DNA of 64,000 bases from Actinomadura litoris (GTDB taxonomy: Bacteria > Actinomycetota > Actinomycetes > Streptosporangiales > Streptosporangiaceae). The translations under genes were made by a program, and so were the position numbers. This document shows, piece by piece, positions 38,241 to 46,761 of the stretch (position 1 is its first letter; each line of letters opens with the position of its first letter). The notes under the pieces are model-generated. The model was not told the DNA's origin and did no database searches. It worked only from the letters and a program-made list of their open reading frames with translations. The stretch lies in contig NZ_WOFH01000006.1 of assembly GCF_009733595.1 (NCBI RefSeq), forward strand, positions 186,001-250,000, read 5' to 3'.

Positions 38241-38462
38241 GAGGCCTCCTCTTTTCCCGCAGTGAACGACACCGGGCCAGTCCCGCAACAGTGGCCTGAA
38301 GGCCAACAAATCATTACTTTGCGCATCTGTTCTCTAACTCTATGTGGCGAAGTGCGTGGAATCTGGTTACCTTTGGTGCTCGTCCGGCTGCGCGTGTCGT
38401 GGCAGGTCTGCCGTGGCCCCCCGAGGCCGACGGCACCCATCGACCCCCGAGGTGGCCGCCGC
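38241..38462. promoter_or_regulatory. Divergent promoter between desaturase and P450 operon
   Basis: Unusually AT-rich at 38300-38390. TGGCCT-GA-AGGCCA (38292-38305) is a perfect short palindrome and a possible operator for both directions. A possible plus-strand promoter is TTGCGC (38319-38324), 16-base spacer, TATGTG (38341-38346), leaving a ~110-base leader before ATG 38463. Confidence 0.5.
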
Positions 38463-39809
38463 ATGAACCCTCCCGAGCAGACGTCCGCGCAGGTGGACGC
38501 GCAGTTGAGCACCTCAGGGCGGGCGGGCGCCGGCGGCTACCTCGACCGGTACGAGGCCGCCGCCGGGAAGGACCCCGCCGACGCCCTCGCGCTCCTGGCG
38601 GGCTGGCTGCGCACCGACTGGCGGCCCCTCTTCGCCGAGCTGCGCGCGCACCGTCCCGTCCTGGCCACCCCGGTGTTCACGATCGTGACGCGCTTCGCCG
38701 ACGTCACCGAGGTGCTCTCGCGCGGGGAGGTGTTCACCGTCGCCGGGTACGCGGCGCGCCTCGACCCCGCGCTCGGCGGCCCGGTCATGCTGACCAGGGA
38801 CGGCACGCCGCTGAACCGGCGGGAGAAGGGCCTGATGCAGGTCATGCTCCCGCCCGAGGACGTGCCGCGGGTCCGGGGGCTGGTGGCCGAGGTCGCCGAC
38901 GCGGTGCTCGACGCCGCCCTGCCGCACGGGCGCGTCGAGGTCGTCGGAGATCTGTTCCGGCACGTCTGCGCGGAGGTGTCCGGGCGCTACTTCGGCTTCC
39001 CCGGCCCCGACCGGCCGACGCTGTCGCGCTGGTCGAGGGCCGTGATGACCGACGTCACCGCCAACCTCGCCGGCGACCCGGGCATCCACGCGGCGTCGCT
39101 GAGCGCGGGCGCGGAGATGATGGACTACCTGCGCGCCCTGCTCGCCGAGCGCCGGATGGCCGTCGCGGCCGACGCGGCGCGCGCCCCACAGGACATCCTG
39201 TCCCGGCTGCTGCGCACGCGGCTGCCCCGCGAGCTGTCCCTGGAGGACGAGCGCCTCCTCGTCAACGTCGCGGGCCTGCTGCTGGGGTTCATGGAGAACG
39301 CGTCGGGCTCCATGGTGCACGTGGTCCAGCAGGTCCTCGGGCGTCCGGAACTGCGGGAGGCCGTCACCGAGGCGGCCGCCGAGGACGACACCGCCGCCTT
39401 CGACCGGCACGTGTGGGAGGCGCTGCGGTTCGACCCGTTCCTCAAGCTCATCGCGCGCACGTGCGAGCGCGACCACGTGCTGGCGCGCGGCACCCCGCAC
39501 GAGACGCGGGTGCCGGCCGGTTCGCTGGTGCTGGCCGCGGTCGCCTCGGCGATGTTCGACGAGACCGCCGTCCCGGCGCCGGACGCCTTCCGCCTCGACC
39601 GGCCGCTCCACACCTCGCTGCACTTCGGCCACGGCCCGCACGCGTGCCTGGGCGCCGACCCGGGCGCGGCCGTGATCTGCGAGACGCTGCGCCGCCTGTT
39701 CCGCCGCCCCGGCGTGCGGCTGCTCCCGCCCCCGGAGGGGACGGTCCTGCGCGACAGGGGCGTCTTCCCCGACCGGTTCACGCTCGGCCTCGGCCAGGAA
39801 GAGGAGTGA
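38463..39809 (+). CDS. Cytochrome P450 with atypical I-helix
   Basis: 448 residues. The haem loop FGHGPHACLG (Cys near 394) and the K-helix ExxR (EALR near 319) are intact. The I-helix, usually AGxET or AGxDT, reads GFMENASG near 274-281 and lacks the acid-Thr pair used for O2 activation. Such changes occur in P450s that rearrange fatty-acid hydroperoxides (allene-oxide-synthase or diol-synthase types) instead of oxygenating. The next gene, two bases downstream, encodes a cyclooxygenase-family dioxygenase, mirroring the fungal dioxygenase-P450 fusions. Start ATG 38463; no clear ribosome site is seen. Confidence 0.9.
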   Translation: MNPPEQTSAQVDAQLSTSGRAGAGGYLDRYEAAAGKDPADALALLAGWLRTDWRPLFAELRAHRPVLATPVFTIVTRFADVTEVLSRGEVFTVAGYAARLDPALGGPVMLTRDGTPLNRREKGLMQVMLPPEDVPRVRGLVAEVADAVLDAALPHGRVEVVGDLFRHVCAEVSGRYFGFPGPDRPTLSRWSRAVMTDVTANLAGDPGIHAASLSAGAEMMDYLRALLAERRMAVAADAARAPQDILSRLLRTRLPRELSLEDERLLVNVAGLLLGFMENASGSMVHVVQQVLGRPELREAVTEAAAEDDTAAFDRHVWEALRFDPFLKLIARTCERDHVLARGTPHETRVPAGSLVLAAVASAMFDETAVPAPDAFRLDRPLHTSLHFGHGPHACLGADPGAAVICETLRRLFRRPGVRLLPPPEGTVLRDRGVFPDRFTLGLGQEEE

Positions 39810-39811
39810 GG

Positions 39812-41431
39812 ATGCCGCTCAGCCCGATGTCGCCGCTCAGCCCGATGAGAGCACGCCGCGTCAAGGCGCGGAGCATCGCGACCGACGGTGCGGCCAACCG
39901 GCTGCGCTACCTGGCGCTCACCCGCGGGCGCCCGCTGTGGAGCCTCGCCGAGTCGGTCCGCCCGGTGCGGCGGCGCCTCAACGCGTTCCTCATCGACAGC
40001 GCCGTCCGCGAGATGCCGGCCCGCCCCGAACCGCTGAGCACCAGGTCCGACTACACCTCGTGGGCCTCGCTCACCGACCGGACCTACCTGGGCCGCCACC
40101 TCCCGCCGACGCCGTCGCGGGCCGGGGCCAGGCCCACCCCGGAGCAGGCGTCCGACCTGTTCACACGCGGGGACGAGATGATCCCCTGCCCGCGCTCGAC
40201 CGTGCTGTTCGCCTACTTCGCCCAATGGTTCACCGACGGGTTCCTGCGCGGCGACGTCAACGTGCCGCGCGACCCCCGCCGCAACTCCTCCAACCACGAG
40301 ATCGACGTCAACCCCCTCTACGGGCTGAACGAGGAGGCGACCGGCGCCGTCCGCGCCTTCGACGGGGGCCTGCTGAAGAGCCAGCTCGTCGACGGCGGCG
40401 AGTTCCCGCCCTACCTGTGCGAGCAGGGCGCCGTCAAGCCGGAGTTCCGGGCGCTGAGCATGGCCGACTTCGACCGGCTCGACACCGCGCAGCGCGACAC
40501 CCTGTTCGCGACCGGGGGCGACCGGGGCAACGTGCAGATCGGCTTCACGATGTTCACGGTGCTGTTCCTGCGCGAGCACAACCGGGTGGCGCGGCTGCTC
40601 GCCGAGGAGAACCCGCGCTGGGACGACGAGCGCCTCTTCCAGACCGCGCGCAACATCGTGACCGCGCAGGTCATCAGGCTCGTGGTCGAGGAGTACGTCA
40701 ACCACATCACGCCCTACCACTTCCGCTTCCTGCTCGACCCCAGGCTGGGCGCCACGCTCGCCCGCGTGCCGTGGCACCGGCAGAACTGGGCGTCGGTGGA
40801 GTTCAACCTCGTCTACCGCTGGCACAGCCTGATCCCGTCCAGGCTCGTCGTCGGCGACGCCGAGGTGCCGCTGCACGCCACGCTGTTCGGCGGCCCGCTC
40901 ATCCCCAAGGCGGGCCTCGGGCGCCTCTTCGAGGACGCCTCCGAGCAGCGCGCCGGGCGCATCGGCCTGTTCAACACCGACCCCGCGCTCCGCGAGGTCG
41001 ACCGGACCTCGATCGAGCATTCGCGCGCGCTCGACCTGGCCCCCTACAACGACTACCGCGCGCACTGCCGCTTCCCCCGCGTGCGGCGGTTCGAGCAGAT
41101 CTCCGGCGACCCCCGGGTGAGCGACGCGCTCCGCGGCCTCTACGACACGGTGGACGACATCGACCTGTACGTCGGCCTGTTCGCCGAGGAGCCCGGATCG
41201 GCGCGGGCGATCCTGCCGCCGCTGCTCACCAAGATCATCGCGATCGACGCGTTCTCGCAGGCGCTGACCAACCCGCTGCTGGCGCCGCGCGTGCTGAACC
41301 CCGCCACGTTCACCTCGCTCGGCATGCGGATCATCGGCGCCACCCGCACGGTGTCGGACGTCCTGCACCGCAACATCCCCGAGGACCCGAGACCCCGTTT
41401 CGTGAGCATGACCTGGCGCGGCGCCCTCTAG
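39812..41431 (+). CDS. Haem peroxidase-superfamily fatty-acid dioxygenase (cyclooxygenase-like)
   Basis: 539 residues of the animal-haem-peroxidase/COX fold. EFNLVYRWHSL contains YRWH (Tyr335-His338), the signature in which Tyr is the radical residue and His the proximal haem ligand of fatty-acid dioxygenases. The distal segment FAQWFTDGF (Gln138, Asp142) aligns with the COX AQHFTH segment, with Asp where the distal His is expected; peroxidase activity may therefore be altered. NSSNHEIDVNPLYGL and IGFTMFTVLFLREHNRVA are further family blocks. GAGGAG precedes ATG 39812. It probably inserts O2 into unsaturated fatty acids, giving hydroperoxides for the coupled P450. Confidence 0.88.
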   Translation: MPLSPMSPLSPMRARRVKARSIATDGAANRLRYLALTRGRPLWSLAESVRPVRRRLNAFLIDSAVREMPARPEPLSTRSDYTSWASLTDRTYLGRHLPPTPSRAGARPTPEQASDLFTRGDEMIPCPRSTVLFAYFAQWFTDGFLRGDVNVPRDPRRNSSNHEIDVNPLYGLNEEATGAVRAFDGGLLKSQLVDGGEFPPYLCEQGAVKPEFRALSMADFDRLDTAQRDTLFATGGDRGNVQIGFTMFTVLFLREHNRVARLLAEENPRWDDERLFQTARNIVTAQVIRLVVEEYVNHITPYHFRFLLDPRLGATLARVPWHRQNWASVEFNLVYRWHSLIPSRLVVGDAEVPLHATLFGGPLIPKAGLGRLFEDASEQRAGRIGLFNTDPALREVDRTSIEHSRALDLAPYNDYRAHCRFPRVRRFEQISGDPRVSDALRGLYDTVDDIDLYVGLFAEEPGSARAILPPLLTKIIAIDAFSQALTNPLLAPRVLNPATFTSLGMRIIGATRTVSDVLHRNIPEDPRPRFVSMTWRGAL

Positions 41432-41476
41432 GGCGCCCTCCGGCACGCGCGGCCCCGACATCGGTGAGGAGGACAG

Positions 41477-43804
41477 GTGACCACGGACGACCCCTCTGAC
41501 GACATTCCCCCGACCGGCCCCTCGCTCGCCGATCCGGAGACCGCGCGGACGCTGCGCGCCGCCGCGCGCGAGCTGGCCGACATCGCGGGGGTCATGCGGG
41601 AGGTGTCCGTCCACGCGACCGGCGCCCTCACCGCCGGTGCCGTCCCGGGCGCCCTGCACCGGGCGCCCGGCGCCGCGCTGCGCGCCGAGCAGGCCCTGCT
41701 GCACGCGGTGACCAACCGCAAGGGCCTCGGCTACGCCCTGGCCGGGGGCCCGGCGGGGACGGTCGGCGCCAAGCTCGGCAGCGTGCTCGGCGCGCGCAGC
41801 CTCGCCGTCTCGGTCATGACGACCTCGCTGCGGCTGCGGATCGCCGCCGTCACGCTCGACAACCCCGAACTGGCCGCCGACCCGGTGCTGGCGCGGCTGA
41901 ACGAGGCCGTCGCCGCCGACCGCGAGATCGAGGCCGCGCGCGCCCTGTACGCGCTGGTGAAGGACCGGGGCGCCGCGCGGGCGCTGACCGCGATCGCGCC
42001 GGTGTTCGGGGAGATCCTCGCGCTGCGCGCGCTGCTGGACGAGAACCCGCTGAACGACCACACCGCCTGGATGATCGCGAGCGGCTCGGCCGCCGCCACC
42101 GCCGACCCGGTCAGCGGCGTGAGCAACCTGGCGATCGCGCTGCTGGACGTGGGCGGCGGCGCGGCCCGCCGCGTCCAGGCCGACCCGCCCGAGCGGCGGC
42201 GGCTGCGCGAGACGGGCTCGCTGCTGGACTTCCTCACCAACATCGGCGTCGTCGGCACCACCGGACGCGTCCTGATCCAGACCGTCACCGGCCCGGACGG
42301 CGTCGAGCGGCACGTCGTCCAGGCGCCGGGCATGCGGCCCGGCAACCCCGACAACGACTCGCCGGGCGACCTGCTCGGCGCGTTCAGCAGCACGCTGCTC
42401 GACAGCGCGCCCTACAGCCGCTCGCTGGCCAAGGCCGTCGCCGACTACGGCATCCCCGAGGGGGCCGAGATCGCGCTGGTCGGGCACAGCGCCGGGGGAT
42501 CGGCGGTGATGACCCTCGCGCAGGACCCGGCCTTCGCGTCCCGCTACACCATCACCCACGTGGTCGTGGTCGGCTCGCCGGTCGACTTCAAGCGCCCCGC
42601 CACCGAGACCACCTGGGTCGCCAGCGTCGCCAACCAGCACGACATCATCCCCAGCCTGGACGGCCAGGGCGCCGGGAACTGCTTCGACCTGCACCCCGAC
42701 TGGTACGTCGTCGACTACACCGACCCCACCCACGAGTTCCCCGCCTGCCATGCCGTCGAGCACTACACCGCCAACCTCGCGGTCGACCTGCCCGAGGCGC
42801 GCGAGCACATCGACGCGAAGCTGCGCCCCTACCACGGCCCGGCCACGCGCTCGCAGCTCTACCGGCTCTACGACGACGAGCCGGTACCGGAGGTCGTGCG
42901 CCGCGGCGTCGCCGTGGCCCCGGCCGTGACGCGGGCGGCGACCGCGAGCGGGCCGGTGGAGCTGCCCGTCCGCTGCGACGACGGCTACGCGCTCACCGCC
43001 TACTTCGTCGCCGACGCCCAGGCGGCGGCGGGGCTGCTCGGCGGCCGGGCGTCCGCCGTGCGCCTGGGGGGCCGCGCGGTCGTCGCGATCCACGTGTCCG
43101 ACAACCGGCGGACGAGCCTCGGCGCCTACGCGGAGGTCGGGCTCGCCGTCCTCGTCGCCCCGCCGGGCGGCCGGGGCACGCCGCGGCCACCGTCCTGGCG
43201 CGCCCTGCTCCCGCGCTCGCCGCGCGCCGACCGCGTCGGCAGCCGCTTCACCGACGTGCTCGTGAACACCGAGCTGTCGCGCGCCGTGGCCGAGGAGGTC
43301 TTCGGACACGCGGCGTCCCTCGGCACGGTGCGGGTGGAGGCGGGCGCGGGGGCCGCGCGGGTGGAGGCCGTCGCCGGCGGCGAGCCGGTCATGTCGCTGG
43401 CCGGAACGCTCGGCCCCGGTCTCCCGGTGGCAGCCCCGGTCGCCGGGCGGAGCCTGGTCGTCTACTCCGACCGCGACGGCGTCCCGGTGCGCTCCAGCCT
43501 CCAGTGGCGCGGGACGCGGCGCGCGCACCCCTCCCCCCGGCTCCGGCTCGCCGTCGCGCGGTCGGAGCACCCGTTCGCCCGGCACCTGCGCGACCTCGGG
43601 CTGGACGGCGCCCGCCCGATCCTCTGCCTGGTCGCCCCGGCCCGCCGCAGCCGCCGCGGCGCGGCCGTCCCGCTCACGCTCCCCGCCCCGCCCGCGGACC
43701 CGCCCGCAGACCCGCCCACCGATCCGTCCGCGGACCCGCCCACCGATCCGTCCGCTTCCGCCGCCGCTCCCGACGCGTCCTCCGACGTCAGCGAAGGCCC
43801 CTGA
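41477..43804 (+). CDS. Alpha/beta-hydrolase fused to acetoacetate-decarboxylase-like domain
   Basis: 775 residues from GTG 41477 (GAGGAC site). The N-terminal ~300 residues are helical and Ala-rich with a few hydrophobic stretches. A lipase-like region follows: nucleophile elbow LVGHSAGGS (Ser338), HDIIPSLDG as acid region, and HAVEHY as candidate His. From ~490 to 730 the sequence resembles the acetoacetate-decarboxylase beta-cone: LPVRCDDGYALTAYFV, then RRTSLGAYAEVGLAVLV; the Schiff-base Lys is not evident. The tail is a Pro/Asp repeat (PPTDPSAD). It is third in the P450-dioxygenase operon. It may release or modify acyl chains; the exact reaction is unknown. Confidence 0.72.
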   Translation: MTTDDPSDDIPPTGPSLADPETARTLRAAARELADIAGVMREVSVHATGALTAGAVPGALHRAPGAALRAEQALLHAVTNRKGLGYALAGGPAGTVGAKLGSVLGARSLAVSVMTTSLRLRIAAVTLDNPELAADPVLARLNEAVAADREIEAARALYALVKDRGAARALTAIAPVFGEILALRALLDENPLNDHTAWMIASGSAAATADPVSGVSNLAIALLDVGGGAARRVQADPPERRRLRETGSLLDFLTNIGVVGTTGRVLIQTVTGPDGVERHVVQAPGMRPGNPDNDSPGDLLGAFSSTLLDSAPYSRSLAKAVADYGIPEGAEIALVGHSAGGSAVMTLAQDPAFASRYTITHVVVVGSPVDFKRPATETTWVASVANQHDIIPSLDGQGAGNCFDLHPDWYVVDYTDPTHEFPACHAVEHYTANLAVDLPEAREHIDAKLRPYHGPATRSQLYRLYDDEPVPEVVRRGVAVAPAVTRAATASGPVELPVRCDDGYALTAYFVADAQAAAGLLGGRASAVRLGGRAVVAIHVSDNRRTSLGAYAEVGLAVLVAPPGGRGTPRPPSWRALLPRSPRADRVGSRFTDVLVNTELSRAVAEEVFGHAASLGTVRVEAGAGAARVEAVAGGEPVMSLAGTLGPGLPVAAPVAGRSLVVYSDRDGVPVRSSLQWRGTRRAHPSPRLRLAVARSEHPFARHLRDLGLDGARPILCLVAPARRSRRGAAVPLTLPAPPADPPADPPTDPSADPPTDPSASAAAPDASSDVSEGP
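43687..43753 (+). repeat. Pro/Asp-coding tandem repeat
   Basis: Imperfect 12- and 24-base units encode PPADPPADPPTDPSAD-type residues in the C-terminal tail of the hydrolase-ADC-like protein. The tail is a flexible linker or extended segment and is prone to length variation. Confidence 0.8.
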
Positions 43805-43829
43805 GGGCCCCGATTCCCCGGGAGAACCG

Positions 43830-44081
43830 ATGCCCGCACATCAGCGCGTGATCGCGGCCCACGCGGAGGCCCTCGACGCCGACGCCGAGGCGCTCACCGG
43901 ATGCGCCGCGCGGCTGCACGCGCTCGCCGCCCGGCTGCGCTCGGACGCGGCCGCCCCGCCCTGGCTGTTCGACACGCTGAACGCCCACATCACCGCGTGC
44001 GTGGTCGCCTCCGCCGACCTCGCCGAGGTCGCGACCCGGCTGCACGTCTACGCCGACCTGCTCGGCGACGAGGAGCACTGA
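43830..44081 (+). CDS. Small helical protein, last gene of the candidate oxylipin operon
   Basis: 83 residues, nearly all predicted helix, Ala-rich, with one Trp (PPWLFDTLNAH) in the middle between two amphipathic helices. Size and helix-turn-helix pattern resemble WXG100/EspC-like secreted or partner proteins, but WxG itself is missing. GGGAGA lies upstream of ATG 43830 and the gap to the preceding gene is 25 bases. Possibly an accessory to the upstream hydrolase-fusion protein, whose N-terminus is also long and helical. Function not known. Confidence 0.65.
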   Translation: MPAHQRVIAAHAEALDADAEALTGCAARLHALAARLRSDAAAPPWLFDTLNAHITACVVASADLAEVATRLHVYADLLGDEEH

Positions 44082-44199
44082 CCGCCCGCCGGTCCGAAAC
44101 CTCCGCCGCGAGCCGGATCACGCGAGAGATCCCCAGGTCATCGCCGAAACAACCGTCCCCCGAATCGCCCACGCAACGATTCCGGGCATTCACCCGGTA

Positions 44200-44253
44200 T
44201 TGACATCAAAACGGTACGGAGCGAGAATCGGTTGAATAGGAAACTTTCCTATT
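44200..44253 (+). promoter_or_regulatory. Promoter and palindromic operator of the LPMO gene
   Basis: TTGACA (44200-44205), 17-base spacer, GAGAAT (44223-44228). Directly after it, over the expected start of transcription, is the 19-base perfect palindrome AATAGGAAACTTTCCTATT (44235-44253). The same palindrome core precedes the chitinase gene. The position predicts repression by a dimeric regulator. Confidence 0.7.
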
Positions 44254-44385
44254 AGATTTGGCCTGGTCACGCCCCGGAGTCCCCATGGAGGCCCGTGCCC
44301 CACCCGCCCCGCTGAGCCCACCGAGCCGAGAACAGCCCCCCGCAATGGCCGTCCGAGCGGCCATACCCTGAGATTCGGAGCTCCC

Positions 44386-44895
44386 ATGAAGAAAAGGCTC
44401 ATCGCCGCCGCCTCAAGTGTGGCGCTCACCCCCGCCATCCTCGTCGCCCTCCCCGGCACCGCCAGCGCCCACGGCTACGTCAACGCCCCGCCGAGCCGCC
44501 AGGCGCAGTGCGCCGCGCGCACCGTCCAGTGCGGCTCGATCAAGTACGAGCCGCAGAGCGTCGAGGGCCCCAAGGGCCAGCGGTCCTGCAACGGCGGCAA
44601 CGGCGCCTTCGCCGAGCTGAACGACGACAGCAAGGGCTGGAAGGCCGCCTCCGTCGGCCGGTCGGCCACCTTCACCTGGAAGTTCACCGCCCGCCACCGC
44701 ACCACCAACTGGGAGTACTACATCGGTGGCACGCGCGTCGGCAACGTGAGCGGCAACAACGCCCAGCCGCCCGAGACGGTCTCCCACAACATCAACCTCG
44801 GCAACTTCTCCGGCCGCCAGAAGGTCCTGGCGATCTGGAACATCGCCGACACGGGCAACGCCTTCTACGCCTGCATCGACGTGCAGATCGGCTGA
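44386..44895 (+). CDS. AA10 lytic polysaccharide monooxygenase (chitin-active type)
   Basis: 169 residues: signal peptide 1-28 ending ASA, then mature His29 (HGYVNAPPSRQAQC), the N-terminal copper ligand of the histidine brace; His104 (TARHRTTNWEYYI) is the second. The C-terminal FYACIDVQIG carries the axial Phe. Single-domain AA10, about 140 mature residues, as in small chitin-active enzymes. It cleaves crystalline chitin oxidatively and boosts chitinases; the GH18 gene at 22097-23641 has the same palindrome in its promoter. Strong -35/-10 upstream and terminator downstream show a single-gene transcript. Confidence 0.95.
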   Translation: MKKRLIAAASSVALTPAILVALPGTASAHGYVNAPPSRQAQCAARTVQCGSIKYEPQSVEGPKGQRSCNGGNGAFAELNDDSKGWKAASVGRSATFTWKFTARHRTTNWEYYIGGTRVGNVSGNNAQPPETVSHNINLGNFSGRQKVLAIWNIADTGNAFYACIDVQIG

Positions 44896-44921
44896 CCCGC
44901 GCGGTAACCCCGACGACGACC

Positions 44922-44967
44922 GGGGGCCCGTGCACGCCATGATCCCGAGTGGCGCGCACGGGCCCCC
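44922..44967 (+). terminator. Terminator after the LPMO gene
   Basis: GGGGGCCCGTGC (44922-44933) pairs with GCACGGGCCCCC (44956-44967), 12 bp perfect, 26 bases after the stop. Confidence 0.82.
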
Positions 44968-45004
44968 AGGCCGTTCGCGCCCCACACCAGCCCGGCCCGT
45001 TTTC

Positions 45005-45028
45005 GCCTATGCCGCTCCGTGGATAGGC
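45005..45028. promoter_or_regulatory. Inverted repeat upstream of the second flavoprotein gene
   Basis: GCCTAT-N12-ATAGGC in a locally AT-richer segment about 110 bases before ATG 45137; a possible operator. Confidence 0.4.
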
Positions 45029-45136
45029 AAATGTGGTGGAAGTGTTGAGTTGGGCTTTGTGGCCCTCGCGGTAGGGGACGGGTGACCGGGGCGGCCCGCG
45101 CGCGGCCGCCGCCCGTCCGGCGACCGGCAGGGGGCG

Positions 45137-46702
45137 ATGGTGGTGGGGCAGCGCGGCGAGGACCCGGGCGGCATCAAGGTCGAACCCGGTGACCTGCGGT
45201 ATCCCGCGCTCCGCCGCGGCTACAACCCGCGCTGGTACGCCGACCCGGAGTACGTGCGGCTCGTCGCGAGCCCGCACGAGGCCAAGGAGGCGCTCCAGCA
45301 GGCTGTCGACGAGGCGGGCCGCGCATCCGGCGAGGGCGCCGTGCGCGACCGGATCACCGTCCGGTCGGGCGGGCACTGCTACGAGAACTTCGTGTGCTCC
45401 GAGGACGTCCGGGTGATCATCGACGTGTCGCTGATGGATGGCATCTACCCCGACCCGGAGATGGACGCGATCTGCGTCGAGGCCGGGGCCACCAACGCCG
45501 ACCTGCGCAAACGGCTGTTCCTGAAGACCGGCAAGGTGCTGCCGGGCGGGTCGTGCGCCACGGTGGGGGTCGGCGGCCACGTCCCGGCGGGCGGGTTCGG
45601 GCTGCTGTCGCGGCAGTTCGGCCTCACCGTCGACTACCTGTACGCGGTCGAGGTCGCCGTCGTGGACGACACGGGCAGGGTCCGCCTGGTCACCGCGACC
45701 GCCGACAGCGCCGGAGCGCTCGGCGACCTGTGGTGGGCGCACACCGGCGGGGGCGGCGGCAACTTCGGCGTGCTGACGCGGCTGTGGTTCCGGCGCCTCC
45801 CGGACGCGCCGCGCCATGTCCTGCTGACGGCGGGCGGCTGGAAGTGGGACTCGATCGAGCCTGAGTCCTTCGCCCAGATCATCGCGAACTTCGGCGGCTT
45901 CTTCGACCGGCACCGCGGCGGGGAGGACGACCCGTTCGCGGCGCTGTTCGGGATCCTGCTGCTGACCCACCGGAGCCAGGACACGATCGGCCTCATCGCC
46001 CAACTCGACGCCGACCTCCCGCACGCCGAGGAGCTGATGGCCCGGTTCCTGAAGGAGGTCGGCCGGGATCTCGGCGTCGAGCGGCACGCCCTGACCCGGT
46101 CCTACGGCGAGTATCCGGCGCTCGTCGGCCTGCACGCGCCGACGCCGCTCCCGTGGGACCAGGTGGACAAGCTCTTCGGCGGCACCGACAACACCCGCGC
46201 GGGCAAGCACAAGTCCGCCTACATGCGCGGGCCGCTGCCGAAACGGCATGTCGAGGCGCTGTGGACGGCGCTGGCCGAGGAGCATCCCGCGATCACACGG
46301 GACGCCGTCGTCCAGATCGACTCCTACGGCTCGGCGATCAACCGGGTCGCCGCCGGGGAGACCGCCGTCTCCCAGCGCGACTCGATCCTCAAGCTCCAGC
46401 ACCAGGTGTACTGGCCCGCGTCCGTCAACGGCGCCGACCAGCTGCGCTGGATCCGCGAGCTGTACCGCGACATGTACCGCGACACCGGCGGCGTCCCCGT
46501 GAACGCCCCGTACGCGGGCGCGCCCACCGACGGCTGCTACATCGGCTACCCCGACGTCGATCTCAGCGACCCGGTGTGGAACACCTCCGAGGTCCCCTGG
46601 TCGACGCTCTACTACGGCGCCGACTACGCACGCCTCCAGGACGCGAAGCGGGTCTGGGATCCGCGGAACGTGTTCCGGCACCGCCAGTCCGTCCGGATCT
46701 GA
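45137..46702 (+). CDS. FAD-linked oxidoreductase, BBE family, bicovalent flavin type
   Basis: 521 residues. SGGHCYE supplies the FAD-linking His80 and GGSCATVGVGGHV the FAD-linking Cys140, so this is a bicovalent flavoprotein like glucooligosaccharide or aclacinomycin oxidases. Bicovalent attachment opens the active site for bulky sugars or glycosides. Other blocks: WAHTGGGGGNFGV and C-terminal BBE segment RVWDPRNVFRHRQSV. No signal peptide is apparent. ATG 45137 is used, although the ribosome site is weak. Only 59 bases separate it from the next gene, but that one has its own strong ribosome site. Confidence 0.9.
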   Translation: MVVGQRGEDPGGIKVEPGDLRYPALRRGYNPRWYADPEYVRLVASPHEAKEALQQAVDEAGRASGEGAVRDRITVRSGGHCYENFVCSEDVRVIIDVSLMDGIYPDPEMDAICVEAGATNADLRKRLFLKTGKVLPGGSCATVGVGGHVPAGGFGLLSRQFGLTVDYLYAVEVAVVDDTGRVRLVTATADSAGALGDLWWAHTGGGGGNFGVLTRLWFRRLPDAPRHVLLTAGGWKWDSIEPESFAQIIANFGGFFDRHRGGEDDPFAALFGILLLTHRSQDTIGLIAQLDADLPHAEELMARFLKEVGRDLGVERHALTRSYGEYPALVGLHAPTPLPWDQVDKLFGGTDNTRAGKHKSAYMRGPLPKRHVEALWTALAEEHPAITRDAVVQIDSYGSAINRVAAGETAVSQRDSILKLQHQVYWPASVNGADQLRWIRELYRDMYRDTGGVPVNAPYAGAPTDGCYIGYPDVDLSDPVWNTSEVPWSTLYYGADYARLQDAKRVWDPRNVFRHRQSVRI

Positions 46703-46761
46703 GGGCATCCCGCCGCCCCGTCCGCCGCGCCGGGGGTGGACGATGGGGGGCAGGAGGTGCG

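Noticed and set aside
39125..43585. 1486-residue minus-strand frame opposite the P450-dioxygenase-hydrolase operon
   Set aside because: Antisense artefact of high-GC coding on the other strand; no recognisable domain.
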